The notes under the pieces: generated by a model
Database searches by the model: none
The model's input: only the letters and a program-made list of their open reading frames with translations
Told to the model about the DNA's origin: nothing
Shown: positions 1 to 10,935 of the stretch, piece after piece
How positions within the stretch are numbered: position 1 is the stretch's first letter
Layout of the letters: the number at the start of each line of letters is the position of its first letter
Translations under genes and position numbers: made by a program
NCBI RefSeq assembly: GCF_032062135.1
Contig: NC_092868.1
Span: 43,070,970-43,134,969 of the forward strand
Reading direction: 5' to 3'
Source of the DNA: Pyxicephalus adspersus
Taxonomy: Eukaryota > Chordata > Amphibia > Anura > Pyxicephalidae
DNA length: 64,000 nt

Positions 1-1123
1 AGTGGCCAAAGAACACACAGCACCTTTCTAGTCTATAGGGAGAGGGGGAAGACATGCAAACAATATCCCTCTATGCTTTCCAATAGAGCGCACATTCCTG
101 ATCAGTCGTTTATCAAATCACCAGGGCAGAATATTGCACGACATGGGGGGACCACTGTACACACTCCGGATTTATTCCCAAAATTAAACAGGACAACAAC
201 TTATGCGTACACAATTTATGGAAAGTTAAACTATCATCCTTGCCTTGGGGAAGGAACCCCACTGCAAGGGTACACAACAGAATACATCATTATAGATTTT
301 TACTTTATTTGGCATTTATTTTAATAAGGGTTTATGGCTTGCTAAAGGGCCTCTCAGTATTATTGCATACTTTAAGTGCTATGTTTCATGCCAGCAGGCT
401 GGGCTCATGCTTATTTATTAAAATGGCTGCCTATTGCACCAGTTCTTTTTGCAAGATGCATTGGGTGCCATTGGGAACAAATTGTACCACAGGGATACCA
501 GTATGCAATTTGTGTACGATACAGGGTAGCAGTGTGAACCCAACCGCAATGCCGTGCAGCTTTATAAATAGGCCATGGTCTTGGCAGGTTGTGGCCGACT
601 ATGAATGCATACCACTGAGGTTTTCACATTACAAACCACATTTAGCCTAAGGTAAATGTTCTCCTTGAAACACAACTTGGTATTTTGATGTTATACAACA
701 GCTAGAATCCTAAACAAAGTAAGGATAGCATTCATTTACATGTGAATTTGCATCGGATACATTGTAGCACAAGCTGTATCTAGGATTTACATTTTGAAGA
801 GTATGCAAATTCTAACAAATACATTTTCTATGGCTAACAAAAACAGCTGTAACAGGTTCTTGGAAATCATGCACAGGAAGGTTTTAAGTGACGGCAGAGA
901 TTTTTATTGACTCTTTTACATTGGTACACATAGGATAGAATAGGCTGTAAAATTAGAGTTAGAGGTATCAACGCTGGTTTAGCTGTATATAAAGTAATGT
1001 CAGTTTTGTTTAGGATGAATCTAAGAGACTAATGCTTTCTTTAACCTGCAGTCCCTCAGCTACAGTCATCTGGTATTCTAATAACATTAAGACGAAAAAT
1101 ACAGAGCCAGTGGTGGACACATT
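1..1123. other. No gene recognised
   Basis: Ordinary AT-rich DNA. A 136-codon open frame at 240-650 (+) has no recognisable domain and an unremarkable composition, so I regard it as chance. No repeat family found elsewhere in the window was recognised here. Confidence 0.5.
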
Positions 1124-1195
1124 GGACCTGATTTATTAAAGATCTCCAAGACTGGTCATAGATAGACTATCATGGGAGAACCTGGGTAATCACCA
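1124..1195. repeat. Family A hairpin MITE, left half only
   Basis: The stretch carries the family A left end (CTGATTTATTAAAG followed by a CTCCAAGACTGG-like segment) and an 'AACCTGGGTAATC' block that matches the inner arm of complete copies at 5246 and 43034. The mirror-image right half is absent, so this is a truncated copy. Confidence 0.65.
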
Positions 1196-1389
1196 TGGAT
1201 TAAGGTTAAAGGATCAGTCCACCCAAATTGGACATAAAGAGACAAAATAAATCTGATGGGATTAGTCACCACTTGTCTTTTTACATGTCTTACTTACTAA
1301 AAGTAAACCTTTACTTTGCCACCAATGGTAATGCAATGCACAGGAGTGTATGCAACTGTACATTGTGCTGTAACACAGGTGTTTTAGGG

Positions 1390-1709
1390 CAGTGGTGCCC
1401 AACCTTTTGGGGCTCACAGACCACTAAATATACGGACCCTGGACCCCGCATGTGCATGGAACCGGGTGTCACTCAAATGGGAAGAAACTTCCCCCATAGT
1501 GACGTCATGATGCCAGAACCCGTCCACTCAGACCTGCGATAGGAGAGTGGGTTGTGTCTAGAGACACAACCTGCTCACCGCCCTTAGGTTGCGATATGTA
1601 TGGGAGACATGGACCACGTCTCTGGCCGGTGCACCCAAAGACCGGCCAGAGCCATGGACCACAGCTGGTCTCTATGCTCTTGCGGCCTACTAGTGAGTTG
1701 AGGACCAGG
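1390..1709. mobile_element. hAT-type MITE, family B
   Basis: The copy starts CAGTGGTGCCCAACC and ends in a decayed mirror of that sequence (TTGAGGACCA). Internal blocks GTGTCACTCAAA, AAACTTCCCCC, GTGACGTCATGATGCC and GGGAGA-CATGG recur in the copies at 8115, 24616, 47350, 53482 and 56545. The flanks TTTTAGGG and TTTAAGGG agree at 7 of 8 positions, as expected for a hAT target duplication. No transposase ORF is present, so it must have been moved in trans. The last bases of the right end are lost. Confidence 0.8.
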
Positions 1710-1717
1710 TTTAAGGG

Positions 1718-2508
1718 TGCTTTTAACTTTGCATTGTAATGTACTTCTACAGTTCATTATTCTGCATTACATTGATGCTCATTATAACATGGGTCATGAT
1801 ATGTAACAAAGCATGTTATTGTATGAATCTCTACACCACAATCTCATACAGGACCCAAAAGATTTAAAATATTAGGCCCATTTCAAATGATGACATTGGC
1901 AAGAGGGATAACAAAAAAACCATAAAAGAAGAGCAAACATGAGAAACCAATAGTTACTACCATAACCGGTGGGGAGGAAGACTGCAGCACTGTGGATAAA
2001 GGTAAGTAGTCCTTTGCATTAATTCTCACACAGATAAAAGTAACAATATATTCTGCATATGTGTGGGGGTGCCTTGTCCCAGCCTATAGTTATAGGTCAT
2101 ATGAAATTAGCAGGTATGTATTCAGCAACAAAATCCATATAAAAGAAGATTTTTTATGATAAAGGATGGAATGTGCACTTTTTAGGTACACAAGTAGATC
2201 ATAAAAAATAATAAAATGAACTCACATACATGAAAATGTTGAGCAACATTGATGGAATTTGTCAGTTTTCCAGTGCCACTTGTACATCTATCATCTTCTT
2301 CTCTCTATATATAACATCACCATCAACCGATTTACCTTACCCAACATCAAACCATTGTCACTGCATTCCTCTAAATCTCTAGATTAGTTTATTTATTTTT
2401 TATCTATAAAAAGTCTGAAAGTGTGTGTAGTATTTGTGTGTATTTTCAAGAAAAACCTGTATATGAGCGCTTACTTTGGAAGGAATGCTGTCTTCTTAAT
2501 CTTCTTCG
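1718..2508. other. No gene recognised
   Basis: AT-rich DNA with no coding signal or recognised repeat. Short open frames here are at chance level. Confidence 0.5.
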
Positions 2509-2756
2509 TCTTAATATTATAATTATTATTATTATTATTATTATTATTAATATTTTTATTATTATTATTATTAATAATAATAATAATAAACAGGATTTAT
2601 ATGACATCAACATATTACGCAGCGCTGTACATTAAATAAGGGTTGCAAATGACAGACAGATACAGACAGTGACACAGGAGGAGAGGACCCTGCCCCGAAG
2701 AGCTTACAATCTAGCAGGTGGGGGAAGTAACACACAATAGGACGGGAGATATGTAG
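2509..2756 (-). mobile_element. L2-like LINE 3' tail with (ATT)n, family C
   Basis: On the minus strand this is the 3' end of an L2/CR1-like LINE. It reads TGTAAGCTCTTCGGGGCAGG, the CTGTCTGTCATTTGCAACCC block, GCGCTGCGTAATATGTTG, and then an (AAT)n tail that appears on the plus strand as a (TTA/ATT)n microsatellite at about 2514-2590. The tail is LINE 3'UTR only; no ORF2 codons remain, which is typical of strong 5' truncation. The TGTAAGCTC...GGGCAGGG phrase resembles the 3' end of mammalian L2, from general knowledge of that family. Confidence 0.75.
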
Positions 2757-2848
2757 TAGTGGGAAGTCTTAGACTTCAAAAGAAGTAGAGCTTTCAAAAA
2801 ATGGAAAAAATATATATTGTAATAAATGTTTGAGGTATCCAAGATAAA

Positions 2849-3030
2849 GCCTGATTTACTAAAGTTCTGCAAGACTAGAGAAGATAGAACATAGAACCTG
2901 GGTGATCCAGCACACCTGGAATTGATTTTCTAAAAACTAATTTGCTATTATTAGGCATATGTTTTCAGTCCTGGACCAGATCTTTTCCATGATTGCTGGA
3001 TCACCCAAATTCTAAACTATAGTCTATCTT
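2849..3030. mobile_element. Family A hairpin MITE
   Basis: Left arm GCCTGATTTACTAAAG, then ACCTGGGTGATCCAGCA; right arm TGCTGGATCACCCAAAT, its inverse. The outermost right end has been lost where a family D repeat begins. The two arms pair along most of the element, so the transcript or single strand would form one long hairpin. Confidence 0.75.
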
Positions 3031-3210
3031 AGTGTTCCCCAACCAGGGTTCCATGAAACCCTGGACTTCCTCCAGAGGTAGCTAGGGGTTTCTTCCTCTG
3101 TAATGGTGACATTCTCTCCACTGACCAGCAACGTAAGAGGCATTCTTTCTGCGGATCACCACATAAATATACTAATTATAGAAGGGGTTCCTTATGACCT
3201 CAAAGTTAGG
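3031..3210. repeat. Family D hAT-like repeat fragment
   Basis: It carries TTCCCCAACCAGGGTTCC, CCAGAGGTAGCTAGGGGTT and a GTAATGGTGACATTC block also seen at 50955 and (diverged) at 8460 and 46728. The 'CAGTGTTYCYCAACCAGGG' style end is typical of hAT non-autonomous elements; I could not place both termini here. Confidence 0.55.
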
Positions 3211-4050
3211 GCGTTCCCCAATGTCGAGAAACACCCGTTTATCTTCTCCATTCTTGGAAAGCTTTCATAAATTGAGCCCAATTAGTAAGATGGTATTTGG
3301 GGGTCTAGTTGGTGGCATCTTGTTAATTTCTAACAGATCTGTGGTCTGTGTCACTGTGTTCTATACACCATTGGATGCACAGTAATAGACAGCAACATAA
3401 AGGCATAATAAACTCATCTTTGTAAAAAGAGTTTGCTTATTTAATACACAAATCCGAATATTGCAGGAACTCGGAATATCAATAGATCTCCTCATTGACC
3501 TCTGACAACGGATTGACCTGTAGTATGTGGCCAATTCAAGAAGCTGGCATATCCAACAAAGAAGCTTGCTGAATAATTTCAGCTGTTTGTCTGACAGTAA
3601 GTAAGAACTTTACCTTTTGTTGTAGTATTTGTTCCTGAACTTTGGACTTGACTGTAGGCTGCAGTAAGCGTTATTTATTTAGTTGTGAGCAGCCACTGTT
3701 GCCCACTATTGAATATTGAATACCATCTTTCATTTCTAACCACCTGTTGACTTGATAATAAGGAAGTTCCTGGAAACCATATTGGGCCTCAATGACGGTG
3801 AGATTGTAATGTATTTTTTTATGGTTCCAGTGTAGTCTAGGAGGATAAATGCTAAATCCTGATTAGCCAATGATGTCTAACAGGTGGCACAGTTTACACA
3901 AACCTTTTTCTGTGTTCAGTACTGCACACATATAACCGTCCTGCCCTAATCAGACATGGCTTAATATAAATCATATCAAAAAGAAAATCATGATTATTTG
4001 CGGTAAGTTGTGTCCCTTTGTGTTCCACTATGACCGGGATTTGCACTAAA
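3211..4050. other. No gene recognised
   Basis: Single-copy-looking DNA within this window; no coding signal and no terminal repeats noticed. Confidence 0.45.
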
Positions 4051-4051
4051 A

Positions 4052-4447
4052 GTCAGGAAGGTTGATTTACTAAAGGAATTTGGGCTGTTTACCGTGCAAA
4101 GTGAATTATCACTCTGCAAGGGTCAATTCACTTAGTGTGAAGGTGAAACATTGCTGACTTTAGACATCCATTCATGTGTTTATTTCTTACATTTTCTTGA
4201 ACATAGTTTGGCATTGTTTGAGAAGTGAATTTTCACCACATTCACCAAGCTAATAGAATTATACTTGCAAAAAAAAATTTAAAACAAATTTACATTGCTA
4301 ACTTTAGTAAGTCCGCCTCTATGTCTGCGATATGGAGCAGGAAGTTTATAAAATACTTTTAAAGGAAACGTGTACACAAGCTGTCATTGATGCCACCTCT
4401 GTTTGCCTACTTGCTAAATGAACAGCCCAAACTTTCTTTAGTAAATG
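4052..4447. mobile_element. MITE with inverted ends TTTACTAAAG...GGGCTGTT
   Basis: The left end (TTTACTAAAGGAATTTGGGC, then TGTTTA) is mirrored at 4405-4447, where the reverse complement reads TTTACTAAAGAAAGTTTGGG and then CTGTTCA. The roughly 35-bp inverted ends bracket about 395 bp with no ORF. The interior also has AAGTGAA-rich arms. It abuts the (ATT)n tail of the next element. Superfamily unclear; the end resembles family A (TTTATTAAAG) but the interior differs. Confidence 0.6.
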
Positions 4448-4456
4448 TATTATTAT

Positions 4457-4487
<31 letters not shown>

Positions 4488-4665
4488 AAACAGGATTTAT
4501 ATAGCGCCAACATATTACACAGCGATGTACATTAAAAAGGGGTTGCAAATGACAGACAGATACAGACAGTGACACAGGAGGAGGAGAAGAGCTTACACTC
4601 TAAGAGATGGGGGAAGCAGTACACACTAGGAAGTAAGATATGGAATGATGGGTAAGTAGTGAGGG
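4448..4665 (-). mobile_element. L2-like LINE 3' tail with (ATT)n, family C
   Basis: On the minus strand it contains the AAGCTCTTCTCC, CTGTCTGTATCTGTCTGTCA and TTGGCGCTATATAAATCC blocks, followed by a microsatellite at about 4447-4486. Structure is the same as at 2509, and it is also 5' truncated with no coding part. Confidence 0.75.
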
Positions 4666-5245
4666 TTTAAAAGACAGAAGTAGACAGGTAAACAAGTTTT
4701 GACATCCTTGGATGTCATCAATAGTAACGTCCATGTCCCTTGACAGGTTGTCTTTAAAGTCGATGTAAATTCTAACTGGATTACTCTATTTTCCATCATA
4801 CCTAATTGCCATGTACAGGGCTGCCATCAGAGATGGGACAAGGGGTACTACTGTACCAGACCCCGGATCAAAAAAGTTTGATCGTTGCAGTGCTGGACCT
4901 TTATAGACATGGGCAAGAGGGACCTAGGAAGCCCACCTAGTATGGGGCCCAGAAAATTTCTGATGGAGGTTCTCACCATGTATCCAGTTTAAAATTCTTT
5001 CACTTTTTTTATCCTTTGTGGCAACAGTTGATCTCCTGCAATCTATTTGCCACGATCCCCTTCCAAATGTACTCCAACAATGGTTGCATGACATTTTTCA
5101 AGGCGAGCTTGCTGATAGTGACTACACCGAAACACGTCTAAAAAAAGTTTGCTAAAGTTGCTACTTGTGGTTTCCATCCAAAGCCCTCTAAGACATTATT
5201 ACAGGGATACCAATCGAAACAAAGAGCCATCACCCTGACACAGTA
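4666..5245. other. No gene recognised
   Basis: AT-rich DNA without coding signal or recognised repeat. Confidence 0.5.
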
Positions 5246-5447
5246 GGCCTGATTTATTAAAGTTTTCCAAGACTAGAGAGGATACACTTTCATCAGTAAA
5301 CCTGGGTGATCCAACAAACCTGTAATGGATTTCTTTAAAGTCATTTGCTGTTTGCTAGCAAATGTTTTGAATCTGGACCAGATCCATTCCAGCTTTAATG
5401 ATGAAAGTGGCCTCTCTAGTCTTGGAGAGCTTTATAAAGTCGGGCTC
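5246..5447. mobile_element. Family A hairpin MITE, complete
   Basis: A near-palindrome of about 200 bp. Left arm GGCCTGATTTATTAAAG, AGAGAGGATACACTTTCATC, CCTGGGTGATCCA. Centre TTTGCTAGCAAATG, itself palindromic. Right arm CCAGATCCATTCCAG, GATGAAAGTG, TCTTGGAGAGCTTTATAAAG. No ORF. It is one of the best-preserved copies and serves as the reference for this family in the window. Confidence 0.85.
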
Positions 5448-5449
5448 AT

Positions 5450-6665
5450 CAAGTGCTAAAACAAAGGCCACCATAGCAGGATCACCAGGTGTTATTTGAC
5501 TAAAACTGGGGGATTTAATTTATATACAAACAAGTGATAAACTTTTTAAATGTTATCGTTATTAAAGATAAATAAGTACTTAAAAATACAGAAACAGCAA
5601 ACAATCAGTAATATTTTTTTTCTGAGTGTCTGTTAAAATATAAAATCCCAAGCTACAGTTGCTGTGGGGTACCACAGTTTGCACTTCATCGTTGCTTTCT
5701 TTGCTGCCTTATTAAAGTGAACCGCATGGAACGATTAACCTATTAGTTAAAAGGCTGCTTAACAGAGGGAGGTGTGACATGATACTCTGGCTCTTTGTGC
5801 CAAAGTGGTGGATTACGGGAGTTCAGGATCAGGCTTCTGTGCCGAAACATGAAAATCTGATGAAAATCCAATTAAATGTAGATCGGATTGCATTATGCCT
5901 TTGCCAGCCTGCTATAAATTGTGTAAACAGCCCATATGTTTGTTAATATGCTTTGTTGACCCCCAACATGAGGTTCAAGTCCTTTGATTGCATGGATTGT
6001 CTATATTTTCCTGCCAAATACCATTTAAGAATAATGTCTAGTTAATCTCTGAGGATGATTATATGACAGCATAATATTTAAAAAATATTATTATTTTGGG
6101 TAACAAATAGGCTATGATGGGCTAAAGTTTTGCATTATAATATGGCTAACAGGCAATGTTTTTATTGCAGCATCTCTCTTCTACAATAAAATGTACTTGC
6201 TTGGTTGCAGTCTCCTTTTTTAAATACACTGAGCTGTGCATGCGCATGATGAGATAAACTGGGTGTAACTGAATGAGCTCCCATACGCATGGGCAGGAAT
6301 TACATCATCCCGGCCTGGCTAATCAACATAACCAAAGATTTGACACCTGCAATGAAAAGAGGACAGGTAAGTAAAAATAAATAATTGCAATCAGGCAGGT
6401 AACAATATTTATTATAGAAGGGGCTTCATCTGAGTCTTCTGCAATGAAGGACCAGCCTGGTTGCTTTTTACTTTTAACTTTTAGTTCCGCTATAAGAGAG
6501 ATTACTTATGGTTGTCAGAGGTATGGGAAATTCTCTGTGATTGCTTAATCTTGGTATTCTTTTTAAGGTAAAAAAAACAGCAGTCTATTTACTGCAGTGG
6601 TTGTTATCTCAGCAGGTATAGAGGACCTTAATGCAGCCCCTGACATTACCAAAGGGCCATGCATT
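5450..6665. other. No gene recognised
   Basis: About 1.2 kb with no convincing coding frame. A block at 6240-6370 carries two CATGCGCATG/CATACGCATGGGC segments in inverted orientation and could be an undefined MITE, but I could not delimit termini. Confidence 0.4.
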
Positions 6666-6815
6666 ATTTTAATATTTTTATTGATATTATTAATATTATT
6701 ATTATTATTATTAATAAACAGGATTTATATAGCACCAACATATTACACAGCGCTGTACATTAAATAGGGGTTGCAAATGCCAGACAGATACAGACAGTGA
6801 CATGGGAGGAGGAGA
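6666..6815 (-). mobile_element. L2-like LINE 3' tail with (ATT)n, family C
   Basis: Short minus-strand copy: CTGTCTGTATCTGTCTGGCA, the AACCCCTATTTAATGTACAG block, then GCTATATAAATCCTG and a microsatellite at 6668-6716. It is truncated upstream of the TGTAAGCTC block. Confidence 0.75.
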
Positions 6816-7750
6816 AGATATGAAATATTAGTCAGAACCCAACGAAATGCAAAGGCTAGAGACATGCTTCAGAAGTAAGTGAACGACTGAGGACCTGTTA
6901 CACAAGCCTAGTAGAGATCATAGCTATTTCCCTATTACAAAGCAAAGCTCCCACTCCCAGGACAGACTGCTGTGGTCCAATGGTCACAAAACAACAATCC
7001 AAAGGCCGCACGTGGCATGTAGCTGGAGGTTAGGCACCTTTACTATGTGACTGATCTGAATCAGAGCAAAAACACATGGCGGTTTCAGTGTTCTGGTCAT
7101 TGAGAAGAGTACAAGCTTTTCTATCCTACTCAATATGATTCCTATCTAATTAATATTCCTGACTTGCCTAAGCCCTGCCAAATGCCATTCCACTGTCCAT
7201 TAAGATGTGTAGCTTGCTTCAAATAATTAGCAGATAAAGAGTTCAGATTTTGACTTTTCTAATTCACAAGTGTCAAAACCTAATTTTTTTTTATTTTAGA
7301 CATTTGTCCCAATAGAAATATTTTGCCTCTTCAAATTAACTAGTAAAAATATATGTACACACTATATACAAGAAATCTGGCAAATGAAAAAGTACTTTTC
7401 CCATTCTGACAATGGGGATTTTCTTCCTTTGTGGTTGCCTTCTTATTTGTGTTACATAGTATGGAGCTGTAATAAGAAAGGCTGTGCAAGCTTTGCAAAG
7501 ATAAGAGATATAATGTCCTCTTTTTGGGTAATGTTTAGGCTAGACATTATCTATGTGTCCAGAGGAAGGATACCAGGCTGACAACACTGCTGCTAACTGG
7601 GAGACAGTGATTTGGTGGTGTCAACCAGCAACAGAAAGTGATGTTACTATCATGTACTTTAGGTAAAAAAAAATGTCCAAGGCAGTTTGTTGAAGAAAAC
7701 TGTATACAGACATTATGCCATATATACATACAACTTTAAGGGTTACATAA
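6816..7750. other. No gene recognised
   Basis: No coding signal. Short open frames at 7384-7581 (+) and 7547-7729 (-) have no recognisable features. Confidence 0.5.
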
Positions 7751-7754
7751 ACTT

Positions 7755-7800
7755 TAAAGGAAAACTCCACTTTAGTTTTAACCTGCAAGCTTTCTATACA
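7755..7800. repeat. Possible family F end fragment
   Basis: TTTAAAGGAAAACTCCACTT at this point resembles the TTAAAG end of the family F MITEs (for example 34135). The matching opposite end was not found, so this may be a fragment or a coincidence. Confidence 0.3.
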
Positions 7801-7894
7801 CCAACCAGCCTCCAGAGAGGATTAGAAGGGGAAAGGCCCTAGACCAGACCAGATAAATCAATTTAATAGTTAACAGTTGTCATTATTTTATTAA

Positions 7895-8090
7895 TCTTGA
7901 TAATAATGATTTATATCGCGCCATCCTTTTCCATGGCACTGTACAGTAGACAATACATAGCACAAGCCTAAACAGCATGAAGGAGATGCAGCTAGGCTCA
8001 GATGAACAGCTATCCACATTGTACATAGAGGTGGAAGACAATGAATATAACCAAGAGAGGTAAACATATTAGGGGGAGATACTAGAAGTG
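7895..8090 (-). mobile_element. L2/SINE-type 3' tail, diverged
   Basis: ATAATGATTTATATCGCGCC followed by a GGCACTGTACAGTAGACA block is a diverged version of the tail shared by families C and V. Everything after about 7930 differs from both, suggesting a third element that uses the same 3' tail. No ORF. Confidence 0.45.
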
Positions 8091-8114
8091 CACTACTGAG
8101 TGGCTCCCCTATAG

Positions 8115-8404
8115 CAGTGGTCCCCAATCTTTTGGATGTCATGGACCACTAGATTTATGGACTCCGGACCTCGCAAGCCGGGGGAACATGTGTCACTCAA
8201 AGGGGAAGACACTTCCTCCAGAGTGACGTCATGATGCCAAAACCTGCCCACCGCCCTGAGCCTGCGATGCATAGGGGGACATGGTCTGCGGCTCTGGCCA
8301 GTGCACCCCACCTAGAGGAGTTCATTTTCTGACCCCGCTGTGGGGTGCACCAGCCAGAGCCGCGGACCACCAGTGGTCCACAGACCACAGGTTGAGGACC
8401 GCTG
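8115..8404. mobile_element. hAT-type MITE, family B, complete
   Basis: 290 bp from CAGTGGTCCCCAATCTTTTG to GGTTGAGGACCGCTG. The 8-bp flanks CCCTATAG and CCCTGGAG match at 6 positions, consistent with an aged target duplication. The inside is GC-rich compared with its surroundings and holds the GTGACGTCATGATGCC block and a pair of inverted GGTGCACC..CCAGAGCCG segments. No transposase. Confidence 0.8.
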
Positions 8405-8459
8405 CCCTGGAGTATATTACATATAGGTAGGGTAGAGCTGGAGATGTACAGACAGCAGT

Positions 8460-8745
8460 TATGGAAACAATGATAGGGAAAGCTTATCAGGGATTGACGG
8501 AACCCTCCAGTGATGGAGTTCCTCCAGTATTGCACGGGGTTCCTTGAACTGTGGATGACTGACCTCCCTTCTGATGGTGCCTGCATAGTTCAGGGTCTAA
8601 TGCCACAAGAATGACCCCAATAACATTTTTACCTGTCTATAATGATTGAATTTGGACCACCATGGTAAGAGGAACATTCTTCATATTGGCCATCAATAAG
8701 AGGGGTATTTTTCCAAAGCATGGGTTCCCTGCAACCTGAACATTA
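8460..8745 (+). repeat. Family D hAT-like repeat
   Basis: Contains GGGGTTCCTTGAACTGT, TGATGGTGCCTGCATAGTTC and a GACCACCATGGTAAGAGG block. The same order of blocks appears at 46728 (+) and inverted at 47025-47338. No coding capacity. Confidence 0.6.
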
Positions 8746-9765
8746 TGGCTGGCTGGAAATTTGTTTAATACCTAGAAACAAGATGGAGTGGTAGTGATTG
8801 TGCAAGTACCTACCATCAATCACTGATGTAGCCATGAACAAAGTTGCTGGGAAAAGGGGGAATGGACTTGGACACCAACAAATCACACAACTCATGGGTC
8901 ATAATATAAAAATATTGTAAAAACTAGGATTTCCTTAGAGTAAGAGAAGATCTATGACATTATTATTACACAAGTACAGGCATCATGTGTGGAACTTGAT
9001 TTAAGGGTACATCATTCAATTCTTTTGGGCAGTGTAAACTCTAAATACAATCTTGTGTAATGGGATATAGCTATTTAGTGAAAATAAGTATATTATACTT
9101 AATAACTATTTACTATACTTCAAGCCTTTATTGTGTTAGGTCAATAGCATACCACTACTGGGAAGACTCTCCAGAATCATTTCAGATCCACAGTGCTGAC
9201 TCTTCTTAGTAGGTAAAACAGTGAAAAAATATACATTATCTCTATCCTTGTGGCATGGACATTTATTACACAAGATATAACTCCCACAGGGATGACTCAG
9301 CCAGCAAAAAGATTTTATTTATACCGAGTGAAAATTTGTTTGGTATATTCCCCATGACTGTAACATATGCTTCGCCTCAGACTCAGACAATTATTTTTTT
9401 GTTAAAAGAGGTGTTTGTTGGCAAGCAAGCATCACTATTTTCTTTACTTGAAATTGCAACACCTACACCTGTGGCCATGGTTTTATCCTGTTTTATAAAC
9501 AATATTCAAAGCCATCTCCTAAGCCAATGATTAATAGTAGGGATCTGTAGAGATTTAGAACTGTTTTTGTTATATAACAGCATTTTCGTATATCTTCTGA
9601 ACTTTTTCAGTTTGACCCATAGTTTGACGAAGGCAAGATAGCAACTTTTTTAGGTAACTGTGTTGGAGGAAAGGATTGGTTCCAAGAATGATCCAAGGTT
9701 CCAAGGCAGAAGAACGATTTGTCCCACCCACAGCAAAACTGAACAATACATTCTTCTTTTTTTCC
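8746..9765. other. No gene recognised
   Basis: About 1 kb of AT-rich DNA. A 91-codon frame at 9255-9530 (+) shows no known domain and is treated as chance. Confidence 0.45.
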
Positions 9766-9767
9766 TA

Positions 9768-10100
9768 TTATTATTACACAGTATTTATATAGGGCCATCA
9801 TATTACGTAGCGCTGTACAAAGTCCATACTTATGTCAATAGCTGTCCCTCAAAGGGGCTCACAGTTTATTGTCCCTACCATAGTCATGTGTCACTACCAC
9901 AATCTAAGGCCAGTTAGAGGGAAGCCAAATAACCTAACTGCATGTTTTTGGAATGTGGAGGAAACTGGAGTACCTGGAGAAAACCCATACGAACACAGGG
10001 AGAACCTACAAACTCCATGCAGATAGTGTCCTGGCTGAGATTTAAACCTGGAACCTAGCTCTGCATAGACCAGAGTGCTAACCGCTGAGCCAATTACCTT
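9768..10100 (-). mobile_element. V-type SINE, near full length
   Basis: On the minus strand the element begins with a tRNA-like head: A-box-like TGGCTCAGCGGTTAGCACT (10072-10092) and B-box-like GGTTTAAATCTCAGCC (10033-10050). The central V domain follows: ATGGAGTTTGTAGGTTCTCC, GGTACTCCAGTTTCCTCC and CAAAAACATGCAGTTAGG. The tail ends TACAGCGCTACGTAATATGA then CCCTATATAAATACTG, the same tail that closes the L2-like LINE fragments here. From knowledge of V-SINEs, such a tail lets the SINE use a LINE reverse transcriptase. Internal A and B boxes would be the RNA polymerase III promoter. Confidence 0.85.
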
Positions 10101-10400
10101 ACCCCCTCTCTCAACTCTCTTCCTTTACTCCTTCCTCCCTTTGTCCTTAGCCTCTGCTCCCCTTCTATTCTCTTAATCGTTTTTTTCATTCCTCTGTTTT
10201 CCTCCGTCTTCTCAGTTCCCCTTTCTTTCCTCTAAACTTCTCCCCTTCCATTTATCTTATCCATCTTTACACTACCCCTTAATTTCCCCTACCCCTCTTC
10301 AATCCTCCCTCCCTTATGTTTGCTCCTCTTCCATCCTGATCGAAATTCTTTTCTCTTTCCCATCTTTCCTTTTTTTATTTTTTTTTTTACCCTTAAGCCA
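10101..10400. repeat. Polypyrimidine tract (CT-rich)
   Basis: The plus strand is mostly C and T with scattered CTTCC/CTCCC units and a T run near 10370-10390. It is low-complexity and non-coding. Confidence 0.7.
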
Positions 10401-10449
10401 TGTACATATGTCACATTTATGTAGCAGTAAACCCTCTTTTGTGTGTGTG

Positions 10450-10715
10450 TGCTAGGTCCCAGGTTTGAATCTCAGCCAGGGAGCTATCCTCAAGGAGTTT
10501 GTATGTTCTCATGTTTACGTGGGTTTCCTCTGAGTACTTCGGTTTCCTCCCACATGCAGTTAGTTTAATTGATTTCCCCCCAAAACTGGCCTAGGACTGT
10601 GTTATTGACATGTGGCTATAATAGGGACATTAGATTGTGAGCCCCTTTGAGGGACAGTTAGTGACATGTAAAGTGCTGCGCAAAATGTTGGTGCTATATA
10701 ATTGTGAGTTTATAA
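10450..10715 (+). mobile_element. V-type SINE, 5' truncated
   Basis: Starts inside the tRNA-like head at the B box (CAGGTTTGAATCTCAGCC), so the A box is missing. The central domain is intact (AGGAGTTTGTATGTTCTC, GTGGGTTTCCTCTGAGTAC, CGGTTTCCTCCCACATG), followed by TTGTGAGCCCCTTTGAGGGA and a weak GCTGCGCAAAATGTTGGTGC tail. It lies opposite in orientation to the copy at 9768. Confidence 0.8.
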
Positions 10716-10779
10716 TAACGATTACCAGTGATAAAAAAATTAATGTAAAGTGCTCTTTAGGTGAAAAAATGGGGGGGGG

Positions 10780-10905
10780 GGGATGAATGGGAGTCATCCT
10801 GCTGCATCCTTCCCCACTTGAAATGGCAGCAGTCATCCCCAACTCACTGTGGATTGGTAAATGACATTTGAGGACCCCTGTACACATGTTAAATGATCCA
10901 AATTT
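10780..10905. repeat. Possible family G fragment
   Basis: The GAGGACCCCTGTACACATGT stretch, with ATTGGTAAATGACATTTG before it, resembles the interior of the family G element at 49847 (ATTGGAGGACCGCTGTACAC). The terminal CGTACACAC repeats are absent. A (G)13 run lies just upstream at about 10770. Confidence 0.35.
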
Positions 10906-10935
10906 TCTAGCTTGGCCAAAATTTCTTCAATGTAG

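Noticed and set aside
240..650. 136-codon open frame on the plus strand
   Set aside because: No domain, no signal peptide pattern, no splice or promoter support; consistent with chance in AT-rich DNA.
10033..10092. tRNA gene
   Set aside because: The A- and B-box-like sequences belong to the tRNA-derived head of a V-type SINE; no cloverleaf can be drawn.
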